Source: Solen grandis (lineage: Eukaryota > Mollusca > Bivalvia > Adapedonta > Solenidae). Taken from it: a stretch of 64,000 bases of DNA. The notes beneath the pieces are model-generated. The model was given only the letters and a program-made list of their open reading frames with translations. It ran no database searches and was not told where the DNA came from. A program made the translations under genes and the position numbers. Where the stretch lies: the NCBI GenBank assembly GCA_021229015.1, contig CM037777.1:56125089-56189088 (forward strand). Reading direction: 5' to 3'. Positions 1 to 11,999 of the stretch are shown in pieces (the first letter of the stretch is position 1; every line of letters starts with the position of its first letter).

Positions 1-690
1 GATGTATTTTTTTTTATTTATTTCGAACGCATTGCTAGGTATTTGTATACAAGGCAAATAAGTGAATGTTATAATACATTTAATAAAGCACATTTTTAAA
101 AGTATATTTCTTTTTATCCAGTTTGTGCAAATAAGTATAATTTTGCACATACATAGAGAAAAACCATGAACAATTATTGGGGACTGTTCAACCATTACAA
201 ATTATCTACAAGTAAGTTTGAAACATTTAGGCTTTAACTTCATTTTGAACATTTGGAACGACAAAAATGACACTAATTGAGAATTGAACCGGTTGACAAC
301 CCTCAGTTTCAACGCAGTTGATAGTTATTTAGACTATTTATGGATGCTCCCAAAAACATAATTCGACTTGAGCGTGATTAAATATAAAAGTTTATTTAAT
401 GTTTTTCAGTGATTATAAGGAATATCAGTGAATTAAAAATGGTAATTTCACTGTTTGAAATAGTGAATATCCTTTTTTTTTTATAATTTTCACTTTGAAA
501 CTTTTACCCGACCCTACATTATGAACTGATCTGAGCGTCATTTGTGCTGTGTTTTACGCAAGAAATGACGTCATAAATAACGTCACGCACGCGAGGTAAT
601 ACCCACAATTTTGACGTCTTTTGTGAATATCACAGCTAATTTCAGGCCTTTAAATCATTAAGCATTAAATAAAAGAAAAAAAAATGTGTT
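1..690. other. Gene-free AT-rich DNA
   Basis: No supported gene. 540-620 holds CRE-like TGACGTCA and several ACGTCAC sites within 60 bases; their role is unknown. 410-490 shows inverted AGTGAATATCC-type text. Confidence 0.6.
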
Positions 691-824
691 TTGGTGAAGA
701 TCGATGTATAATTTCATTCTTGAACATCAAAGGATGCATTTTCACTCGTGGCTTCACCACTCGTGAAAATATCACTTTTTATGTTCACTCAGTGAAGTTA
801 TTAATCGATCTTACACCAAACCAA
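691..824. repeat. Foldback repeat
   Basis: TTGGTGAAGATCGAT and ATCGATCTTACACCAA are inverted across 130 bp, with an inner CACTCGTG / CACGAG-type inverted pair. 410-490 shows similar AGTGAATATCC text, so the element may start earlier. Confidence 0.55.
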
Positions 825-3815
825 ATAATTATCCTCTGTATAATTGGTGTTTTTTAAGTTTAAATTACCCTAGAATACGAGAATGACCATAAGAAAACGT
901 GTAAATAGTGAACCTGTACGAAATTACGTAATACTTGCTTTATGACCGCAATTTAATACAATAAAGAAAATAATCGATATGTTTCATAGTTTTGAACCGT
1001 CGTATTACAGAGATTATTTAGATTTCCTTGCGAAAATGCAATTTCTTATGGCTTATAGACTATTTATCACATAAACGAATCAGGGTTTTGACATGGTAGG
1101 AAAATATAGTCCGATAGCGAAAATAAAAAAAGGAAAGGAAATACATTTTTTTTAAAAAAAACCCCCGAGTACCATTAGTAAAACGCATTTTAAACATTTA
1201 TCGATACTTTATTTATAGGGCACATTAGAGCTGACCCTACTAAGGGATCTTTTATTTAGCGATTATTGTAGAGGGATATGAGGTGTATCAAATGATATTA
1301 AAGTCTTCGTATTGGTTTCAGAGAAGAAATTATTTAAAGTTTGTTTTCATTTGTTGTAAATGAAAAAAAAAATGTTGGCTGCCCTGGATCAAGTTTATTT
1401 TTGCAAATTTTGTGAAGGGTTACCCAGAATAATTTGAGCTAAGTTTCATCAATATCTACCCAATGGTTTCAGAGTAGATGTCTTTTAAAGCAAATTGTTA
1501 ACAACGAATGACACACGACACACGACGATAGATCACACGGGGTGATCAATAAGCACACGTTGAGTATGTTGCTATGGTGAGCTAATGAAACAAGTCACAA
1601 ACTCTCGATATACATGGTATAGTTCCGATTGTCCTAGCTTAAATATAGGACATGAGATGAGTGTATGGGGAAAACACACATAACTTTAAAACAACAACAA
1701 CAACAACAACAAACTTTAAAATAGGGTTGTCTCACAAGGTAAACATTATGTCTTTTCTCTTGTCATTTAAAACTAGTTTCGGGACATATACCTTAAGGAA
1801 ATCTATCGAAACCCACAGACCGCGCATGCGTGTTCTAAATATACAAAATAGTGTAACTGCAATACATTTCCTCAATGTTTACCGCTTCTGTCATAATTCT
1901 ATTGAACCATGCTCAGATGAATGACCGCATAGCAACCATAAATAACAAACCGAAAACCCTAGCGACCAAAAGCAATCTCGAAATTCGAGTTACTATACCG
2001 AAACGAGCTTTGGTCGTTCCTGAGAAAAACCTAGGCGTACCGCTCGCGAATAGTCAAAACTCTAATTCTTTTATGAGATAGCATCTGCAACCGTAAATAA
2101 GAAATTGCACTTTCGGCGAGGGAATATGATCAGGAATGGAAATAAATCATGAATTTATCGAAAATCTGCTATTAAATAGCGGCCATAAAGCAAGTATTAC
2201 GTTTAAAACACGGATAAAAATAAGTAATGCAGCTGCCTATTTATGAAATATAAGCACATTTTAGATGGATTTACGATGCATTGGAAAAACGCACTGCCCT
2301 AAATTCTTTACTGGAATAGCGTGGGATGCTGAATAAATAAATAACAAAAAAATCAAACATAAAATACATAAAATAGTAAATAAAGTAACTTACAATAAAA
2401 ATAACTTACAGTTTAGCGTTTCTCAGCTTTAACGAAGATTTAAAGTTACTATGCATGTTTTATTTTTACACAAATTTTATAGTATATCGTCTATTTGCCA
2501 TCGCTGCGTGTATATTTCTGCTTAAAGGGTTAGTTGTATTTTCAGGAGGTGAAACATTTGTAGTTTTTAGATGTTCTGCATTTCATTGGTCCTTTTTGTC
2601 ATTTATTTTGCCCGTCTCCTGTTTGAATATGCATTTTTTTTAAAGAAACATGGATAGAAATAGAAACAGTCAAAACTACACTATTCTTTCGTTTCATTTC
2701 ATTTTGTTTAAACTCTTTTCTTTTACGTCAATTGATACAATTTGTCCATATCGATAGGTTGGACCAGAACTTTGGGTCCTGGACCAGTTTGGAAAATGCT
2801 CGCTTGTTTTGGGGATCGAACCAGCAACCTTCAGATACGTATTTATTCTACACAAGAGTTAATGGCATATCCCTTAATGCAAACAGCCGTATTTATTTAA
2901 AAATTTTCATCAGTTTTCAATTAATGACTTTTGATAAGCTTCATTATTCATTCTGTATTTATAAGTTTTAATTTGTCTACACTATCGAGATTTGTGTGTT
3001 TGTTTTTGTTTTCTAACTTGTGGCTTATGTAAATTTCGTGTTTAACATTAAAAGTGTTTTGTTGAATGCTTCGTTTCCATTTTTTGTCATTTACCTGACA
3101 GTATCAAACTGGTTTGAAGTGAAAACAAATGTTTCTTATTAGATACGAAACTAAGTTTGCAAGAAAACACAGTCGTTTGCATTCAGGTTTGATTTTTTAA
3201 AATTGTATTATTTCTCATATATTTGAGCTGAGAACTTTTCTCTAAAATAACAAACCTTTTAAAATCAAAGAATAAACATCGTACTGCTCATGCAACAGTT
3301 ATGCACAAACCATACTGGTAATATATTTCGATAAGACAGATAATGACAGTTCTTCTGCAATCCACGCAGCAGTTACTTCCCCTGATCAGTACAGTTACTA
3401 CCAGCCACCACGTCAAGTTTTATTCGACAAGTGGTTTGGCGATTTTTTCACTTTTGATTTTATCAAAATGTCTCAAATAAGTTTTTTTTAAGAATTTCAC
3501 ATGTGCAGATGTATAATTAGTAAAAGAATGAATACAAAAAAAAGAAAAGAATATTTGGTGAAAATAGTAGGACTATGAGGTCACCACAGCAGACGACGTT
3601 CGCTTTGTCACACATTAAGTTAAACTGTCCCCGCCTTTTAAACAGGATATTTTAGTAACAATAATCCCATCTTTATAATCTCGGACATTGGTATGTCTCT
3701 TTTCCTATCCCGCAGCAAAAACAGTTTCACCGACTTTCTTTTTCGGAGTTTTGGAAAACATAGCAACGGGTTGCCATGTTTTGATCGTCACCTGGTTTTA
3801 TTTGATGGCAGTGAA
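825..3815. other. Gene-free AT-rich DNA
   Basis: Short frames at 1661, 1875, 2455 and 2732 show no family signature. A (CAA)6 run at 1692-1711 sits between two AACTTTAAAA copies. A decayed SINE is at 2745. Nothing else recognised. Confidence 0.6.
2745..2845 (-). mobile_element. Relic of SINE family D
   Basis: GGTTGGACCAGAACTTTG and GGGGATCGAACCAGCAACCTT on the plus strand are the inverted body and B box of a family D head, much decayed. Confidence 0.45.
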
Positions 3816-4211
3816 GTAATCACTATTAAAGTAGCGCAGCGTGACGTAATCACTATTAAAGTAGCGCAGCGTGACGCAATCACTATTAAAGTAGCGCATC
3901 GTGACGCAATTACTGTTAATGTAGCGCAGCGTGACGTAATCACTATTAAAGTAGCGTATCGTGACGCAATTACTATTAATGTAGCGCAGCGTGACGTAAT
4001 CACTATTAATGTAGCACAGCGTGACGTAATCACTATTAAAGTAGCGCAGCGTGACGCAATCACTTTTAATATAGCGCAGCGTGACGTAATCACTATTAAA
4101 GTAGCGCAGCGTGACGCAATCACTATTAATGTAGCGCAGCGTGACGCAATCACTATTAAAGTAGCGCAGCGTGACGCAATCACTATTAAAGTAGCGCAGC
4201 GTGACGTAATC
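3816..4211. repeat. 30-bp minisatellite, 13.2 copies
   Basis: Unit of 30 bp: GTGACGTAATCACTATTAAA plus GTAGCGCAGC. The period is a multiple of three, so long frames appear on both strands (for example VITIKVAQRD repeats on plus); these are side effects. Each unit contains TGACGTAA or TGACGCAA, a CRE-like half. Confidence 0.95.
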
Positions 4212-4897
4212 AATGTGAGGACTACGACTGTGTACATGTATATGATTGATGGACCATAGCGATTATGATACACTGGTAACTACTGGACATTCTTTCATTG
4301 TATACATGACTAGTTTTAAAATCCTGTTTATTCTTTCTAATATCACATTCAGTTGTTATCGTTATTCAATGCCATTATAAAACTTCTACGTATGAAAGGG
4401 AGAGTGAGAGAGATAGAGATCAATTCCATTTCAAGTGTTTATTTTTCTTCCCGGTTTTAAGTTCAGGTTACGAATCAGTATCATGCCATAAAAAGTCCAG
4501 TACGTCTAGCAATGCACGGCTGTACTATAACCTTCAGTTTATTTGTTTAAATTGAAAACAAATATCTTAAGATAACAAATCCCTGTTTGCTTTCCCACAT
4601 CTCACAGACGGGCTGATTTCAATAACTCTTATATAAGTGCAGAATTATCGATTATTTTTATTTTTTATTTTCTGAGTAAATTTAGACAAACCAGATAATG
4701 TGTATTTTTTGGCGTGATTTATTCCTGGTAAATGATAAATATTGTATCATAAATTTATCAGGATATCATACCAAGTAGATGTTAGGAAGATGAAACCATA
4801 AATAATTTCCTTCTTTATGCTACTTTTGAAGTTTTGACGTCAAGTATGATTTTTTAATTGTCGTTAGGTTAAATAAGTACACAGATTACATGCATTT

Positions 4898-5114
4898 TAC
4901 TGTGAAATCATTCATTTTCGTGGGACACTAATTTTCGTCATTTCGTGGTGGGTTTTATCCAAGAATATCAATCCCCACGAAAACTTGCCTGTTTTATAGA
5001 CCTTACGTTTTCTAGAACATAGATCCATGAATAAATGTACCAACGAAATTCCCTTATGCACATAATCAGCGAAATTTAATGTCAACGAAAATTAATGATT
5101 TTGCAGTTTACAGT
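4898..5114. mobile_element. MITE with ACTGTGAAATCATT ends
   Basis: Inverted terminal text: ACTGTGAAATCATTCATTTTCGT on the left (23 bases, two gapped mismatches) against AACGAAAATTAATGATTTTGCAG on the right. About 215 bp, no coding capacity. Confidence 0.65.
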
Positions 5115-6468
5115 GGATGACTGTGGATGAAGGAAGGATGAAAATAATGAGATTTTAAAATAAAGAAAATGAGATAGAGAGACAAACAGATAGATATATG
5201 TATGGTAAAAGAATGGATAAGTCAGTATATGGATGTAGGGACATGCGGATGGACAGAGAGATAGATTGCTTTCATCGACTAAAGATAAAAAAATTATCAG
5301 TTGAAAGGCATAAACTACGAATTGCTTCTGAAAAAGAGGTGAGAGGAATTAGAGGGAACGGACAGTTAGTTAACAAAAATATATGAGTTTCTAAACGTCA
5401 CTTTATACACACCTTTATTATGATAAAGACAGAGGAAAGTACATAAAAAAGAAATACTAATAATTAACGAAATTACAATTACCCAAACTGGCCCCCAATT
5501 ACCCAAAATGTAATTCAATCTATAGAAAATATGCCACTATATCACAGTGACCTTTTTTGTTCATTTAATATCCAATAAATCCCATTAAAATATTTTTTTG
5601 GCTTGCAACCTCTGACATCATAGCATCAAAATTTTCTAAAGTGCTATTTCAATCTCAGTGCTGTCTCATAAAATATTCCGATGTTAAATAATTCAAGTCA
5701 GTTTGTGGTTACACGGAAAGGGCCTTCTTTTTTTTTTCGAAGAAAATCAAAGATTTCATTCACAGATTTGTCCGTAATTAAAGCTTATAATATCAGTATT
5801 ATGTCACCCTTATAATTAATATCTTATAAACCATCCCGTTATAGTGGGTCAGTTCTTGAATCATCAGCACGCTCAATAGCTATACAAAACGTCTCGTCAG
5901 GCTATTTTCCCTCCTTTTGTAATCACAGATATGAAGTTATACTCAGCCTTTTTTATAATAAAGCATAAAAGTACAAACACAGGTATGCAATTATGGTATC
6001 ATATATTAAAGAGATGGGGGAAAGACTTTTATTAAAATTAAATTAAATGATATCATTAAGTGATTGAAATTTACGAAAGATATATCAAACGAACATGCGA
6101 ACGAAAGAACAAACCAGATAATAGATAATTCGGTGTTAAATCCCAAGCCCGAACGTTTGCAACTTTAAATAGTTTTTGTAAGGCACAAATGCATAATATA
6201 CTAATTGGTAGCTTAAATATAAAAATTACACATATAAATTATTTCAAAATTCCTTTTTATTAACCTAAGCAAATTTTCTCATTGATCAACATAGTTGGCC
6301 GTATCTACATGTATTTCATCCTACTTAAGTTTTCTTTATGTTTTCTCTATGATCATTTTTGAACTAATTTGAGCCTAGTTCATCATTGAGACACTATGAT
6401 TACCTACGTCCACACGAACCATGGTCACCGTAAGATGTTACACCGCCTTTAAAGCTAATAATGAGGAC
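5115..6468. other. Gene-free AT-rich DNA
   Basis: Nothing recognised except an AATTACCCAAA duplication near 5477-5512. Confidence 0.6.
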
Positions 6469-6763
6469 GTGCATCCGTGCGACAGACTTCAGCTGGACAG
6501 ACATGCACCGCGACGATGCATCGTCGACAGACATGCATCATGCGACAGACGCAGACTGCAGCCGTACGACAGACCTGCACCGTGCGACAGCGTGCATCCG
6601 TGCGACAGACGTGCAGCCGTGCGACAGACATGCAGCCGTGCGACAGACATGCAGCCGTGCGACAGACGTGCATCCGTGCGACAGACATGCAGCCGTGCGA
6701 CAGACGTGCAGCCGTGCGACAGACATGCAGCCGTGCGACAGACATGCAGCCGTGCGACAGACA
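6469..6763. repeat. 19-bp minisatellite, GC-rich
   Basis: GCAGCCGTGCGACAGACAT (19 bp) repeats about 9 times almost perfectly from 6595 to 6763, with a decayed proximal part from 6469. GC-rich against an AT-rich background. Since 19 is not a multiple of three, all frames of both strands stay open; the resulting small open frames are not genes. Confidence 0.93.
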
Positions 6764-7058
6764 CGCTCCATAAGGCGGATAAAAAATATTGACTGTTTAA
6801 ATCCGAGAGTAATTAATATAAGGTCTTAATGATTGATTAAGGACTGGAAGGAAAATATTTCAGGAAGGAAGTTGCTCAATTAATGAAAAAAGATAATCTT
6901 TGCTAATATTTCGGCATATATTGCCTTTATGACGAAAAAGTGATAATAATGCTCCAGCGTTTATGTTTGTACTGCCGCAATATTTTTAAATGTATTTTTC
7001 CTCTTCATAAAGTCAATATCTTTTGTAGGGAGTTACTTTATTTATTTACTAGTATTTA

Positions 7059-7330
7059 AATGGTTAGAGCGTCCGTCCTGGAATCGAAAAGTCGTGGGTT
7101 CGATCCCCGGCCGCGACATACCAAAGTCGTAAAAAATTGAGACCCCTTGCTTGACGCTGATCATATAAAGGTATTTTCATGGATAGGTTTATCCGGTGTC
7201 AGAATAATGTGACTAGGTGTCTACGGCCTGATACTGCAGTGTGACAGCACTGCATCTGTCTCAAGCAGACATAGTCTCGAAATGACTTATATACCGTCGG
7301 TAGGCCGTTAGACCCAACAATCAAATTAAC
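7059..7330 (+). mobile_element. SINE family B, diverged copy
   Basis: The head has TGGTTAGAGCGTCC and a perfect B box GGTTCGATCCC. The body shares CCTTGCTTG, GTGTCAGAATAATGTGAC and GATACTGCAGTGTG with the 20.3-kb copy, and the 3' end reads CCGTCGGTAGGCCGTTAGACCCAAC. Moderately decayed. Confidence 0.85.
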
Positions 7331-7800
7331 ATATATTTGTTTTTATGGGATTGTTTTCTATAACAAAACAAAATTGCCCCAAAGTCATTAAAAATTATCG
7401 CATAGACGGTGCAATCACCGCAAAACTAGAACGTGTATAATCTAATACAAAATTCGGCATTATTGTGGACGATTTTGTGTAACAAACGCTGTGTTCGAAT
7501 GAATCTCTCCCCCCCCCCCCCCCCCCCGATTTCACAGTGTTGGTGTGTCAAATTTTTTTTTTTTTTAAAACAGGATGTCCATTTTAGCCTTTAAATTTGA
7601 CGATTTGACTGGATTTTTGATGACCCATACAATTGTCAACTCTTCTTAAAACCATTTTTTTTGCAATGTTTTCGACGTTGTCATTACGAACTGTTTACAT
7701 GCAGTCATTAAGTACTTTACAGGTTTAAATATTTTTTTTTTTATTTCAGCCACGCTTCTACCCATGTGAGTAACGGTATTTTTCTATAACAATGGTTATC

Positions 7801-8060
7801 TTTATATTTTGAACAAGCACTATGTTCGCATGCTCCGCAAGGGCCTAGACCTTAGGAGTCAAAGTCACTTGATGAAGGTCAGGGTACCTGTCTGTAGAGC
7901 TTACCTACGTGCATGCACCTGTAAAGTTTGATAGCTCTAGGTGAAAGGATTTCCGTGTTATGGTCAAGGTTAAGTTTTGTTACAGACAGACGTCAGACAA
8001 ACAGACAGACAGACCAGAACAATATGCACCGATCTATCGAAGCGGTGGCATCAAATTTTT
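7801..8060 (+). repeat. Probable dispersed repeat with ACAGACAG tail
   Basis: GTAAAGTTTGATAGCTCTAGG followed by GACAGACGTCAGACAAACAG and CCGATCTATCGAAGCGGTGGC look like a bivalve interspersed repeat; a similar GACAGACAGACAGACGG run lies at 31598. No second full copy in the window. Confidence 0.4.
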
Positions 8061-8890
8061 AAAGGACCAAAGGATAGGACAAAAAACGCCATAGTGATTT
8101 TCTTAGTTAAATATTATACAACCAGACAAAAATGACGTATCGTTGTATTGACCGGTGTTTTGCTATCGCTTAGAAACACAGAACTGAATTTTCCGCGGAA
8201 TACACCAGCCCAACTCTCGTTCTGGCACGAGAATATACGGTATTTCGCCGAGTTTCTTATCTTTGGGTTTAGGTCTTTTGTCCTGCTAACTTTTAGTTGT
8301 CCGTTAGGAAGCAAAGGCAGTGCAGTGGCTGTACTTGTTTTGTAGATTTTTGGTGTCTTTTTTTTCATCTTTTTTCTTAAAGCCCCATTATGCTACCAAA
8401 AGCAGTGTATATAATTACTCGGACAGAAAAGCAAATTGATTTGTTACAAGACTCAATCCGTAAATACTCGTTAACGACAACGTTACTACAATCCAAAAAT
8501 AAGGTAAATAAGTATCTGTTATTCAAGATTATTCAATTGTTTACAAAAATGACTAATTTGCATATTCCGCATATCTTCGTCAATTTTCCATAGACACCCA
8601 TATGTCTCTCCGTTTACGAATCACGATTGCGTAAATTGATGATGGAGCAGATAAACAAATTGTGATTCGAAGACGGCTTTTCAAAATCAAATTATTTCTG
8701 AAAAAAAAAGACTGTTTTCGGGAAAACTCGCCAATGCAAAATGTAAACAATGAGAGCATTCTGACATCCATCCAAAATACTACATTGCGTAATTTGATCA
8801 TTTAACTGTTCATTTACAGCAGATATTTCATTTTTTGTACCATTTGTGTTAGTTTACAATATGTCAATTTATTTACATTTTCTTTTTCAT

Positions 8891-9165
8891 GGCCGAGCGG
8901 TTACAGTCGTGGACTACAAATCTCTCAGCCCCTCACCGCTGTGGGTTCGAATCCCGGTAGGGACTTCGGATTTTTCATGTGAGGAAGCCTTCCAGCTGGC
9001 TTGCGGTAGGTCGGTGGTTCTACCCGGGTACCTCTGTGTACTCGGGGTTTCTACCCGGGTACCTCTGTGTACTCGGGGTCTTCCTCCACCTGTAATTAGC
9101 TGGACGTCGCTATATGATTGAAATACTATCGCAGCGACGGTAAACCCCATTACAACAACAACAAC
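8891..9165 (+). mobile_element. SINE family A, full-length copy with internal 31-bp duplication
   Basis: A tRNA-derived head (GGCCGAGCGGTTACAG, then B box GGTTCGAATCC) is followed by a family-specific body (GAAGCCTTCCAGCTGGC, TCCACCTGTAATTAGCTGG, TCGCTATATGA) and a (CAA)n tail. A 31-bp block starting TTCTACCCGGGTACC is present twice in tandem (9018 and 9049), unlike the other copies. Target-site duplication not clear. Confidence 0.88.
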
Positions 9166-9427
9166 TGTAAGACTGTTGTTTTTGTTTTCTGTTTTTTTTT
9201 GGAGATGACTACTCGCTTGGTTGAGCCTGATCCAGTCAATACAGGTATAAACAATTTACATTTTGTAGTCCGAATGATGAGTTTACTAAACCGGTTTGAC
9301 CCCAAACCCTATACGAAATTGTTATCAAAAATTTGTTTAAGTTTCGAGTATATGAATTTGTATATTTATATTTAACCAGTTCTCTTTTTAATATTATGTT
9401 TGGTCAGAGAAGTACATTATTTGTGTT

Positions 9428-9430
<3 letters not shown>

Positions 9431-9466
<36 letters not shown>
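9431..9466. repeat. (AG)18 microsatellite
   Basis: Pure dinucleotide run. Others of the same type: 11436-11475 (interrupted by GGGG), 16815-16840, (CT)n at 45612-45639 and 56944-56962. Confidence 0.95.
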
Positions 9467-9472
<6 letters not shown>

Positions 9473-10077
9473 TTAAACTATGGAACTAGGGCTATAATAA
9501 AAGTTAACCTTTTAAAAAAAAATAACGATATATCAAAATCTGCCTTTGTAAAAGTACACATGACTTCGGGTGCAACAAACCGACCGAATCAAGTTTATGA
9601 TTATCAAATACATCGAACATTTATGCTTAAATTTCAAGAAATGTGTCTCTGAAAAAATTGCAAATAGAAATGAATTGGTAACAATCTATTCGCGTGTGTA
9701 ATTTTATATCGGCGAGATTTCACTGGCGTGTAATAATAATGCACACCGAGTTAAAAATACATGGTTAAATATAGAGCTAACCACATATATATCTTTATTA
9801 TATAAAAACAATACCAGTGCAGTATACCGCAAAGATCAATCAGATAACCCGATAACAAGAGGACTTCCTTGAAAGCCACTTGGGATGCTATAAATGTTCT
9901 TCCTCAAATGTTTGATTGTCGAAAAGGGAAGGATAAATACTGACTGTGAAGTAACAAATCACTATATTGTTCGACGCGGGCACATAGTTTAGTTCACCAT
10001 TAAAATGTCACACTCGACAATAATTTATAATAAAAAAAGGTACTCGTAATAGAATACTCAAATAATGCACACTTTCA

Positions 10078-10335
10078 TGTTTGTTTGCTATTGGTTTAGC
10101 GGTCCAGCGACAATATTTCTGTCATTTTGGAGCCTTTTGCCGACTTATTTGGCAGATAAAGCGCTACCTTACTGCGATATCACGCCGTAGACAAGTGGCA
10201 CGCAACCACATCTGGTCGCATTTATCTTTATACAAGAACCATTTAAATGTCTTTGATGTGTCGCGGTCAGAAATGTAACCTACTACTTTCCGATTACGTG
10301 GTGGACACTCTAACCACTCGACTACATGGGCAAGT
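10078..10335 (-). mobile_element. SINE family B, old decayed copy
   Basis: Minus-strand traces of family B: the 3' part ACAATATTTCTGTCATTT, the middle ATATCACGCCGTAGAC, and the head CTCTAACCACTCGACTA. The B box is lost. Confidence 0.65.
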
Positions 10336-11807
10336 AAAAGAGGGAAGTAGAATGCCTGGTAATAATACCTGGTACTATCAAATTTTAAGGGAATACTAGT
10401 ATAGCAGCAAAAAAGACATCATTTCTATTACAGTACCTTGAATTTTATCGATGTTGATATTTATATATTATAAGAATTGGACTGTCTCCGGTGACTGAAC
10501 AGTGAAAGCGTTCACCACTGTTACGGAAGGTCGCAAGCTTGATACAAAAAAAAAGGAACCAAAAAAAACACAAAAAAACAAAAAAACAGACATACAGCTT
10601 TCTGCTTTTCTTTCAGCAGGGGCAATGATAGAAACTGACACATATCCGCATGAAGAGAACTTAATGCTGCCGGTGTGAAATGAAATGTCTCATAGCCCAC
10701 CCCTTTAGACATTGATAAAATCGGCCGCATAATATAAAGAAAGTTTCATGACTGGTTTTTCCCGATTTCAGGATAATGGTAAAGTATTTTGCAGCTTGTC
10801 TGTCGGCCTTCGGGGTGAAGAAACGAGGAGACCCAGCCATGTGGTATTATATAAGCTGTTAGGCGTTCAATGAAAACTTAAAAATATATACATCATACTT
10901 TGTAAGTAGTGTAAAATGTGTAGGGTGTAGCACCTCAATAAATAGTTAATAATTAAACCAGTCGTGATGAGTGTTGAACGTTAAACATGGAGGGCCGTGG
11001 CTATCTCTTACCGTTCTTTTGTCATGTATCAATCCGAAGTAATATTATATGAATTTATTGTGTCAATGTATTCATTTATATGATTCCAGTTAAACTTTGT
11101 ATTGAACCAGCTGTCCTTATATCACACCATTTTAACAATATATTTGACAAAAAAAAAAAAAAAAAAAAAAAAGCAATATATGATACAGATTCATCATTAT
11201 ATCAATGTATTGAACGAATCATCAATGAATCATCAAAAGTAACATGAAATTTTATTTTGACATTATATTATTACTAAAACTCCTTTATATGATTCCTGTA
11301 GAAGTATGTATGGAAGCATCTGTCATTATATTACCGCATTTTAACAATATATTGGACCAAAAAGCAATAAACACTGCAAATCGAGATGATAATACACAAT
11401 AACAAATAAATCCAATATATTGATTCCAGTCACAAAGAGAGAGAGAGGGGGAGAGAGAGAGAGAGAGAGAGAGAGTAAATATAATTTTTACATTATAAAA
11501 TTATTTATCCGGATGAATAATTAATCATTTAAACAAAGGTATTGTCGGTGGGACATAAAACGCAACAAACAAAGAATAGAATGAATGACTAAAATATCAA
11601 ATGAAATCAAGAACGAAATAAAAACATGTTGTATGCAACATTTGTTATGATTGGTTAATATCAAATATACAATCTGTAAAATTTATGAGGGCTTATATCA
11701 CAATGCTCATATAATATGAAAAATAAACTGAAATCGCATCCCTATTATGAATTATTTCCAGTAATAAAGTTCTTTATCATTGCGCAATGTTGCAAGGCTG
11801 ATTTTTA

Positions 11808-11999
11808 TTAAGGTAATCCCCCCATCATTAAATTGTGAACATGGTCCAGCAAGTGATCGTGGGAATTTTATAGTATATACAGGCCTCTTCAGTCTTTGAT
11901 CAAAAGAACCCATGACTCCAATTCAATGGATGCTTGCATTTGCACTGAAGTCATTTGAAGGACCATGATAAATTTCTAATGATGGCTGGATTACCTTAA
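11808..11999. mobile_element. MITE with TTAAGGTAATCC ends
   Basis: About 190 bp with inverted ends TTAAGGTAATCC...CCATCATTA and TAATGATGG...GGATTACCTTAA. No coding frame. A diverged second copy lies at 28086-28215. Confidence 0.8.

Noticed and set aside
3816..4211. CRISPR-like array
   Set aside because: Units are contiguous with no unique spacers and the window is eukaryotic. The same applies to the 46-bp array at 33.6 kb.
3693..4273. Frames of 188 and 161 codons on opposite strands
   Set aside because: Both are translations of the 30-bp minisatellite; the period is a multiple of three, which keeps frames open on both strands.
6421..6829. Six overlapping Arg/Cys-rich frames
   Set aside because: All come from the 19-bp minisatellite; no start context or family signature.
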